Below, in pieces: positions 1 to 5,210 of a stretch of 7,068 bases of DNA; the stretch's first letter is position 1; every line of letters begins with the position of its first letter. Both the position numbers and the translations under genes were made by a program. Source of the stretch: Candidatus Omnitrophota bacterium (lineage in GTDB: Bacteria; Omnitrophota; Omnitrophia; Omnitrophales; Abzuiibacteriaceae); assembly GCA_016206995.1 (NCBI GenBank), contig JACQQN010000166.1, positions 1-7,068 on the forward strand. Direction: 5' to 3'. The notes below the pieces were generated by a model that saw only the letters and a program-made list of their open reading frames with translations, was not told the DNA's origin and did no database searches.

Positions 1-769
1 GCCCTAAATTTTTTCGAGAAGAGATTAGATCGAGCCCGTGCCTCACGATAATTCGATTTTCATCAACCAGCGGCGCCACATCGCAAACAGAAGATAACGC
101 TGCCAAATCAAGAAGTGAGAAAGCAAAATTTCCAATGAGTGCTTGAGCCAATTTAAAAGCAAGCCCGCAAGCTGAAAGTTCTTTAAAAGGATAAAGGCAA
201 CCTTCTTGGAGCGGGTTGATAATGGCAAATGCTTCGGGAAGGCCATGATTGTGAATTTGATGATGATCCAAAATAATCACATCAATTCCGTTTTCTTTGG
301 CGAGCTTTACTTCTTCTACTGCAGTGATTCCGCAATCAACGGTTAGGAGAAGTGAAACTCCTTTTGATTTTGCAACCTCAATTGCTTGCGCGCTCACACC
401 ATAACCATCCGCTTTTCGGTCTGGGAGGAATGTGTAATACCGAGCTTTTAGTTTTTGAAGTGCTCGAGCAAGCAGTGCCGCCCCAGTGATTCCATCTACA
501 TCGTAATCGCCATGCACCAGAATCAATTCCTTCCGGTCAATTGCCGTCAGGATGCGCCGAACAGCTTCGCGCATTCCTTTCATGAGGAAAGGGTCGTACA
601 AGTTCTCAAGTTTTGGAAAAAGGAATTGGTCGATGGCTTGAGCGGTTCCAATTGAACGCAGTGCTAGCAAATTCTTTGTCAGGGGAGAAATAAGTGAGTC
701 ATCGGTAGGCGTAATTAAATCTGTTCCCCCACCACCCCTAAGCTCTTGAAATTCCCAAACTGTTTGCAT
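1..769 (-). CDS. recJ: RecJ single-stranded-DNA 5'-3' exonuclease, N-terminal 256 codons (runs off the left edge)
   Basis: RecJ degrades single-stranded DNA 5' to 3' in recombinational and mismatch repair, using Mn/Mg held by DHH-family motifs. I translated the strand by hand from an ATG at 769 and it stays open to base 2. Visible motifs are HGDYDVDG (residues 86-93), VDCG (144-147), DHH (168-170) and a divergent motif IV, SSVCDVAPL (226-234), where many homologues read GTVADVVPL. ENR at 237-239 also fits the family. The DHHA1 and OB-fold parts lie beyond the window. The N-terminus MQTVWEF and the following segment match the usual RecJ lead-in, except for a short glycine run (RGGGG, residues 11-15) encoded by a G-rich tract. 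There is no recognisable Shine-Dalgarno site before the ATG. It follows secDF by 72 nt, a neighbour order common in bacteria. Identity is secure; only completeness is unknown. Confidence 0.95.
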   Translation of the reverse strand, partial: MQTVWEFQELRGGGGTDLITPTDDSLISPLTKNLLALRSIGTAQAIDQFLFPKLENLYDPFLMKGMREAVRRILTAIDRKELILVHGDYDVDGITGAALLARALQKLKARYYTFLPDRKADGYGVSAQAIEVAKSKGVSLLLTVDCGITAVEEVKLAKENGIDVIILDHHQIHNHGLPEAFAIINPLQEGCLYPFKELSACGLAFKLAQALIGNFAFSLLDLAALSSVCDVAPLVDENRIIVRHGLDLISSRKNLG

Positions 770-794
770 GGCTTAACCCGTACCGCGTGCTGCG

Positions 795-838
795 TTTTCA
801 AATGTAGGGGCGACCCCCTGTGGTCGCCCGCTGGTCAC
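795..838. repeat. Family A palindromic repeat, partial copy (hairpin 1 only)
   Basis: This stretch matches 6115-6158 at all but two or three positions. It contains the perfect 8-bp hairpin GGGCGACC (808-815) / GGTCGCCC (822-829) with a 6-nt loop. The second hairpin and the closing GCCCCTAC seen in the queA copy are absent, so the copy is truncated. It begins a few bases after the secDF stop codon in the secDF-recJ gap. No long T run follows on the minus strand, so it is not a typical intrinsic terminator, though it could stabilise the 3' end of the secDF message or weaken read-through into recJ. It is more GC-rich than its surroundings. Confidence 0.85.
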
Positions 839-841
839 TAT

Positions 842-3202
842 TTAACTTTTTGGGGACGAATCTACGATCAAAGGCCCTGCGACAAAAACTGTTGAATAAA
901 CACCGATCCCGAAACCGACGAGAAGAATAAACGCAAAATCATTCAGCGCCGGACCTCCAAAGAGAAATAGCGAAACAACCACTAACATCGTTGTCAGGGT
1001 TGTTAAAATACTACGCCCAAAACATTGATTGATACTTAAGTTAAAAATCTCTCCCGGCGAAAGTTTCCGCATGAGTTTTGCATTTTCACGTGCTCGATCG
1101 TAAATCACAATCGTATCGTTCACTGAAAAACCAATGATCGTTAAAATTGCGGCAACTGTTTGGAGTGAAAATTCCCGTCCACTCAATAAATAAATCCCAA
1201 GCGCAGCAATTGAATCGTGAAAAACCATGAGCGTCGCAAAGAATCCAAATCGGAAATGAAAGCGATACCATATGTAAATCAACATCAAAACCAGCGAGAG
1301 CGCAATTGCCTTAACTCCTTTTTGGAAAAGTTCTTTCCCTGCAGCCGGACCTAACGTATCCGATCGACGCACCTCAAAATTACCGCTCCCCACAACTTTT
1401 GTAAGTGCATCAAAAATTGGTTTGGTATCTTCAGTCTTTGATCGAACGATGATGTTTTGATCTTTGGCATCACCATAGCTTTGAAGTTGCACGCTGGGCA
1501 CATCGGCCTGCTCCAAAGCGGCCCTTATTTTCCCTAGATCGGGTGGTTGGTTCAAATGGACCTCTTGAAGCGAGCCACCGGTAAAATCAATTCCCAAATT
1601 GCGCTCTCCTCGAGCAAAAATTGCGAAAAGACCTAAACCCACAAGCACAATGGAAAATGCGTATCCAAAAAAGCGTTTTGAAATCCAGTCAAAATTGGGC
1701 TGCTTGATTAGCTCAAACATTTTCAAACTGATTTCATTCTTGCCCCGCGTTAAAAAATCAAAAACAACGCGCGTTACAAAAAGTGCGGTAAAAAAACTTG
1801 CCAAGAGGCCAAACATAAGTGTTACCGAAAACCCGCGAATAGGCCCGGTCCCAAACCACATCAGAATCCCTGCGGCAAGGACGGTAGTAACGTTTGAGTC
1901 AAAAATCGCAGAAAATGCTTTGTGGTAACCTGCAGAAATCACAGACCGAACGGCTTTTCCAAGCCGCACTTCTTCGCGCATTCGTTCACTAATCAACACG
2001 TTTGCATCAACCGCCATACCAATAGTGAGAATAATACCTGCAATACCAGGCAAGGTTAATGAAGCACCTGAAAGTGCCATGAAACCAACCAGAATCACAA
2101 GGTTCAAAAAAACAGCAACGCTTGCAATCAAGCCAGACACACGGTAATAAATAATCATGAACAAAATGACCAAAGCCGCGCCACCAAGTGCTGCTTTAAT
2201 GCCTTTTTCAATTGAATCACGGCCAAGCGTTGGTCCAACTGTTCTTTGTTCAATCACACGAACTGGTGCCGGCAGTGCACCTGCACGTAAAACGAGCGCG
2301 AGATCGCTTGCCTGAGCTGGTGTGAAATTCCCTGAGATTTGACCACGCCCACCCGGAATCCGGTCGCGAATCACAGGTGCTGAATGGACATTGCCATCGA
2401 GCACAATCGCAAGCCGTTTACCAATATTACGAAATGTAACGTCATCAAAAATCTTTGCGCCTTCTTTGTCTAATTCAAACTCGACAATTGCTTGGCCATA
2501 TTGATCAAAACCAACAACTGCATTGGTTAAATGTTCTCCGGTCAAAATCGGATTCGCTTCAAGCAAGAGAGTTTGAGAAAGCATGTCACCTTCTCCTTCA
2601 AGCTCCTTTAATTCATAACCTTCCGGCATTACCGCAGGAACCGTTTCCTTCTTAGGTTCCTTAGTTGGGCTTGATGTGGATTTGGAAACTTTTTCGTCTG
2701 GTTTCGGCTCAGTTTCTGCCTTTTCTGATTTTTCCAAATCCTTTTTTTCTTCTGGAACAGCTTCTCCTTCTGGAAGAACTTTTGGTTCCGGCTCGGGCGT
2801 TACCAAACCAGCTGCTTTTCTTGCTTGTTCCAGGAGATTTGCATCTTCACTAACAATTTTAAATTCAAGATGGGCTGTTTTTGAAACAATGTCCTTCGCA
2901 CGGTGTTCATCAGTCAAACCTGGAAGCTGGACAACAATGCCTTCTTTCCCTTGCTTGATGATCGAGGGCTCTTTCACACCAAACTCGTCAATACGATTTC
3001 GAATGATCTCAACGGCTCGGTCCACTGCTCCTTCGCGCTGCTTTTCAGGGATTTTCTCTGTATCCACTTGAAGCAGCATGTGAATGCCACCTTTTAAATC
3101 AAGTCCCAAATTAATTTTCTGCTCAGGCGGATAGCTCGCCCATACGGAACCACCGATCACCGCCAAAATTAACAAAATCTTCCATTTAAAATATTTGCCC
3201 AT
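842..3202 (-). CDS. secDF: SecDF, fused protein-export membrane protein (proton-driven Sec translocon accessory)
   Basis: SecD and SecF are RND-superfamily inner-membrane proteins that use the proton gradient to help SecYEG/SecA complete protein export. Here they form one 786-residue chain. The SecD half has TM1 (about 8-23), GLDLKGG (33-39), the P1 periplasmic region, a segment around 255-330 ending in RTVGPTLGRDS, a five-helix bundle (about 340-485), and GMAVDANVLISERMREE (395-411) with the likely proton-relay Asp399. The SecF half begins near 500, with a TM at about 511-530, GIDFTGG (537-543), FHDS (661-664) and GFSVNDTIVIYDRARE (691-706). Residues about 135-205 are an E/K/P-rich, probably disordered insertion within P1. 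The start is supported by GAGGAAG 7 nt upstream. yajC ends 4 nt before the start, so the two are probably translationally coupled. Fused SecDF is known in several phyla. No frameshift is seen. Confidence 0.97.
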   Translation of the reverse strand: MGKYFKWKILLILAVIGGSVWASYPPEQKINLGLDLKGGIHMLLQVDTEKIPEKQREGAVDRAVEIIRNRIDEFGVKEPSIIKQGKEGIVVQLPGLTDEHRAKDIVSKTAHLEFKIVSEDANLLEQARKAAGLVTPEPEPKVLPEGEAVPEEKKDLEKSEKAETEPKPDEKVSKSTSSPTKEPKKETVPAVMPEGYELKELEGEGDMLSQTLLLEANPILTGEHLTNAVVGFDQYGQAIVEFELDKEGAKIFDDVTFRNIGKRLAIVLDGNVHSAPVIRDRIPGGRGQISGNFTPAQASDLALVLRAGALPAPVRVIEQRTVGPTLGRDSIEKGIKAALGGAALVILFMIIYYRVSGLIASVAVFLNLVILVGFMALSGASLTLPGIAGIILTIGMAVDANVLISERMREEVRLGKAVRSVISAGYHKAFSAIFDSNVTTVLAAGILMWFGTGPIRGFSVTLMFGLLASFFTALFVTRVVFDFLTRGKNEISLKMFELIKQPNFDWISKRFFGYAFSIVLVGLGLFAIFARGERNLGIDFTGGSLQEVHLNQPPDLGKIRAALEQADVPSVQLQSYGDAKDQNIIVRSKTEDTKPIFDALTKVVGSGNFEVRRSDTLGPAAGKELFQKGVKAIALSLVLMLIYIWYRFHFRFGFFATLMVFHDSIAALGIYLLSGREFSLQTVAAILTIIGFSVNDTIVIYDRARENAKLMRKLSPGEIFNLSINQCFGRSILTTLTTMLVVVSLFLFGGPALNDFAFILLVGFGIGVYSTVFVAGPLIVDSSPKS

Positions 3203-3206
3203 GTTC

Positions 3207-3482
3207 TTACTTCCTCAATTCGCTCACGTGAGAACGGAGCACTTCCAGTTTAGTGTCACCCTCGCCTGTTTTTAAAACCACATAGTCATCCTGAAGCGTG
3301 TGAATCGTGCCAACAACACCGCCAGAAGTCACCACGCGGTCGCCCTTTTTCAAATTTTTGACCATTTCCTGATGTTCTTTTTGCTTCTTTTGCTGTGGAC
3401 GGATGAGTAAAAAATAAAAGATGGCGAACATCAAAAGAATCGGAAGAAAAGCTGTAATTGGATTTGCTGCTTGTGGCTGCAT
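3207..3482 (-). CDS. yajC: YajC, preprotein translocase accessory subunit
   Basis: YajC is a small single-pass inner-membrane protein that associates with SecDF and the SecYEG holotranslocon. This 91-residue protein has the standard layout: a short N-terminus, one transmembrane helix at about residues 9-27 (ITAFLPILLMFAIFYFLLI), the family signature RPQQKKQKEH immediately after it, and a cytoplasmic domain with KKGDRVVTSGGVVGTI (about 45-60). Length is typical for the family. The start ATG has a good Shine-Dalgarno site, AAGGAG, 5 nt upstream. It lies 102 nt after tgt and 4 nt before secDF, the classic tgt-yajC-secD order. The Shine-Dalgarno site for secDF overlaps its last codons. Identification is firm. 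Confidence 0.97.
   Translation of the reverse strand: MQPQAANPITAFLPILLMFAIFYFLLIRPQQKKQKEHQEMVKNLKKGDRVVTSGGVVGTIHTLQDDYVVLKTGEGDTKLEVLRSHVSELRK
3210..3216 (-). promoter_or_regulatory. Shine-Dalgarno site for secDF, inside the end of yajC
   Basis: The minus strand reads GAGGAAG, 7 nt before the secDF ATG. It overlaps the last two sense codons and the stop of yajC. This fixes the secDF start and implies coupling of the two genes. Confidence 0.85.
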
Positions 3483-3487
3483 GTGAA

Positions 3488-3493
3488 CTCCTT
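3488..3493 (-). promoter_or_regulatory. Shine-Dalgarno site for yajC
   Basis: The minus strand reads AAGGAG with a 5-nt spacer to the yajC ATG. It is the clearest ribosome-binding site in the window. It shows that this organism uses canonical sites, which makes their absence in front of queA and the DUF6941-like gene more notable. Confidence 0.85.
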
Positions 3494-3560
3494 ATTAAGT
3501 AACCCTTCGACTCATTCCCATTACTTCGCTTTGAAAGCAAACGTGAGAATTTGCTCAGGG

Positions 3561-3583
3561 TGAGGTATCGTTCTGATACCTCA
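3561..3583 (-). terminator. Perfect 9-bp hairpin just after the tgt stop codon
   Basis: Arms TGAGGTATC (3561-3569) and GATACCTCA (3575-3583) enclose a 5-nt loop. On the minus strand it starts 1 nt after the tgt TAA. No T run follows, so a standard intrinsic terminator is not supported. It may be an mRNA-stabilising or attenuating hairpin separating the queuosine genes from yajC-secDF. The function is inferred from position only. The rest of the 102-nt gap holds ACCCT/AGGGT, GCTTT/AAAGC and the yajC ribosome site. I see no convincing promoter there. Confidence 0.45.
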
Positions 3584-3584
3584 A

Positions 3585-4715
3585 TTAACGTAAATTATCG
3601 TCATAACTTGACTCAAATTCTTTCTTTAAAGTTAGAAAAGTTCCCTGCTGAATGGCGTCACGCATTTTCCGCATGAGGGATAAAAAAAAGTAAACATTGT
3701 GATACGATAAAAGCCGGTGACCTAAGATTTCATTGCAGTTGATCAAATGGCGGATGTAGCTTCGTGAAAAATTGGAACACGCATAACAATCACAAGCTTC
3801 GTCAACCGGTTTTTGATCGGTTGCATATTTTCCATTGCGAATCACGAGACGCCCTTGAGAGGTAAATGCCGTCCCTGTCCGCGCATAACGCGTCGGATTG
3901 ACGCAATCAAAAAAATCAAATCCCGCTTCAACACCCATGAATAAATCTTTTGGAGTCCCAACCCCCATTAAATAACGAACATGATCTCTCGGAAATTGAG
4001 GGCCCATGGTACGAACAACTGTTGCGATTTCATCGTGCGCTTCACCAACACTCACACCACCCAAAGCGTAACCATCAAAACCGATTTCAATGGTTCGCTC
4101 AAGCGACTCTTTCCGCAAATCGAAAAAACGACCGCCCTGCACAATACCAAATAGAAGTTGATCCTCACGTTTCCGAACTACTTTTGAACGTTTCGCCCAA
4201 AGAATGGTTCGATCAACTGCCTGCCGCACGCCTTCACGATCACGATTCGGCGGTGGGCATTCGTCAAACACCATCGCAATGTCTGAACCAAGCGCTTCTT
4301 GAATTTCAACAACACGTTCCGGTGAAAGAAAAATTTTCTGGCCATCAAAATAAGAGTTAAATGAAACCCCTTCATCCGAAACTTCCCTAAGTTTTGACAA
4401 ACTGAACACCTGATAACCACCGGAATCTGTCAAAATCGGCCGTTTCCAGCTGATAAAGCGGTGAAGCCCGCCCGCTTGCTCAATCACACTTGTCCCTGGA
4501 CGTACATAGAGATGATAAGCATTGGAAAGAATCGCCTCGGTACCTGCTTCTTCAAGTTCGCGCGGACTTAAAGTTTTGACTGATCCTTGCGTCCCAACTG
4601 GAAGAAAAGCCGGCGTATCAAAAGTTCCATGTACCGTTCGTACGCGGCCAAGGCGTGCATTCGTCTCACGGCCACATTGAAGCTCTTCAAAACAAGAAGA
4701 CATTGTCAGATTCAT
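3585..4715 (-). CDS. tgt: Queuine/preQ1 tRNA-ribosyltransferase (tRNA-guanine transglycosylase, Tgt)
   Basis: Bacterial Tgt swaps guanine-34 for preQ1 in the wobble position of GUN-anticodon tRNAs (Asp, Asn, His, Tyr). This is the step before QueA. The 376-residue length is normal. Motifs by position: TPAFLPVGTQGSVK (34-47), DSGGYQVFSL (97-106, Asp97), FDE (150-152, Asp151), FGIVQGG (189-195), ALGGVSVGE (217-225) and FDCVNPTR (269-276, nucleophile Asp270). The zinc site is Cys308, Cys310, Cys313 and His339, and its Cys-to-His spacing of 31 matches the family. The start ATG overlaps the TGA of the upstream gene as ATGA, which suggests translational coupling. A second Met at residue 5 is an alternative start, and neither has a clear Shine-Dalgarno site. 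All catalytic residues are present, so the enzyme should be active. Confidence 0.97.
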   Translation of the reverse strand: MNLTMSSCFEELQCGRETNARLGRVRTVHGTFDTPAFLPVGTQGSVKTLSPRELEEAGTEAILSNAYHLYVRPGTSVIEQAGGLHRFISWKRPILTDSGGYQVFSLSKLREVSDEGVSFNSYFDGQKIFLSPERVVEIQEALGSDIAMVFDECPPPNRDREGVRQAVDRTILWAKRSKVVRKREDQLLFGIVQGGRFFDLRKESLERTIEIGFDGYALGGVSVGEAHDEIATVVRTMGPQFPRDHVRYLMGVGTPKDLFMGVEAGFDFFDCVNPTRYARTGTAFTSQGRLVIRNGKYATDQKPVDEACDCYACSNFSRSYIRHLINCNEILGHRLLSYHNVYFFLSLMRKMRDAIQQGTFLTLKKEFESSYDDNLR

Positions 4716-5107
4716 GAAGCAGGCTCTTTCTGAATTTGGACCACTTGAAACGGAAACCTACGAAACAACTCTCCACCCAATACAACTTCCACTGCATATT
4801 TTCCTGGCTGAGCAAACCGAACACCTTGGAAGCGTGAAATCACAAAATGGCTATCAAAAAATCCTTTTAACTGAAACGAAACTTCCGGGCTCGCTGCAAC
4901 AATTTGACTTTCTTCATTGACGATCCGCGACATCTCACGAAATTCTCCTTCTCCGGAACACCACCGATTCGCCATATAAAAAACAGGGTGAACGGTAGGA
5001 AACTTTTGAGCGGCGATCAAGTTAAATGCACCGACAAAAATAAACTTACCGTTTTTTTCTTGCCGAACGTCGTCACACAAAATCGAATATTGAAGTTCAG
5101 GTTTCAC
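4712..5107 (-). CDS. Conserved hypothetical protein, probably DUF6941-like
   Basis: This 131-residue protein starts at a GTG. The N-terminus MKPELQYSILCDDVRQEKNG, followed by a segment with KFIFVGAF, FPTVHP and NRWCSGEGEF, resembles from memory the uncharacterised family DUF6941. I could not check this by search. There is no signal peptide and no transmembrane helix. The alternating hydrophobic pattern and the end PGKYAVEVVLGGELFRRFPFQV suggest a small cytosolic beta-sandwich-like domain. It sits between queA and tgt and overlaps the tgt start by 4 nt (ATGA), so it is very likely co-translated with tgt. No ribosome-binding site is adjacent to the GTG: the nearest AAGGAG is 52 nt upstream, beyond a repeat block. 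The gene is convincing from its conserved-looking start and coupling. Its function is unknown, and a role in queuosine metabolism is only guilt by association. Confidence 0.85.
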   Translation of the reverse strand: MKPELQYSILCDDVRQEKNGKFIFVGAFNLIAAQKFPTVHPVFYMANRWCSGEGEFREMSRIVNEESQIVAASPEVSFQLKGFFDSHFVISRFQGVRFAQPGKYAVEVVLGGELFRRFPFQVVQIQKEPAS

Positions 5108-5114
5108 GTACTAG

Positions 5115-5165
5115 TTAACAGTCGACGGTCCACAGTCCACAGCAGACGATCAATTTGTTCTCCTT
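5115..5165 (-). promoter_or_regulatory. Isolated Shine-Dalgarno site with a possible 12-codon leader ORF
   Basis: On the minus strand AAGGAG (5165-5160) is followed after 6 nt by TTG (5153-5151). This opens 12 codons ending at TAA (5117-5115), 7 nt before the GTG of the DUF6941-like gene. The leader peptide is encoded almost entirely by the heptamer repeats, so conservation is doubtful. It could allow termination-reinitiation into the downstream gene. Alternatively, the site may once have served that gene directly and been displaced by the repeat. Confidence 0.3.
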
Positions 5166-5205
5166 TTTCAATCCACGGTGGACTATCGACTGTCGACCGT
5201 GGACT
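5120..5205. repeat. Family C: two inverted blocks of degenerate heptamers
   Basis: On the plus strand, 5120-5147 reads as four 7-mers: AGTCGAC, GGTCCAC, AGTCCAC and AGCAGAC. On the minus strand, 5205-5171 reads as five: AGTCCAC, GGTCGAC, AGTCGAT, AGTCCAC and CGTGGAT. The two blocks are therefore inverted and can pair over about 20 bp with a few mismatches, looping out 5148-5170, which contains a Shine-Dalgarno-like AAGGAG. The array fills most of the 103-nt gap between queA and the DUF6941-like gene. The 7-nt periodicity is seen directly. Its origin (dispersed repeat or local expansion) is not known. Confidence 0.75.
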
Positions 5206-5210
5206 ATTTT

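Noticed and set aside
43..246. A 67-codon minus-strand ORF at the left edge
   Set aside because: It lies in another frame inside recJ, whose reading with all DHH-family motifs is continuous through the region.
1599..3097. Several plus-strand ORFs of 60-130 codons opposite secDF
   Set aside because: They are antisense to a well-conserved gene, overlap each other in different frames, and show no recognisable motif or ribosome site.
842..3202. Separate secD and secF genes joined by a sequencing error
   Set aside because: The linker region around residues 485-510 is continuous, with no frame change or in-frame start with a ribosome site, and fused SecDF is a known natural form.
3950..4360. A 136-codon plus-strand ORF
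   Set aside because: It is a complement shadow of tgt, whose catalytic and zinc motifs fix the true frame.
5120..5205. A CRISPR array or iterons
   Set aside because: The 7-nt units are contiguous with no unique spacers, are degenerate and inverted, and lie far from any cas or replication gene.
5108..5210. A preQ1 riboswitch controlling the queuosine genes
   Set aside because: I found no compact preQ1 aptamer pattern before tgt, the DUF6941-like gene or queA. The structure here is explained by the heptamer repeats.
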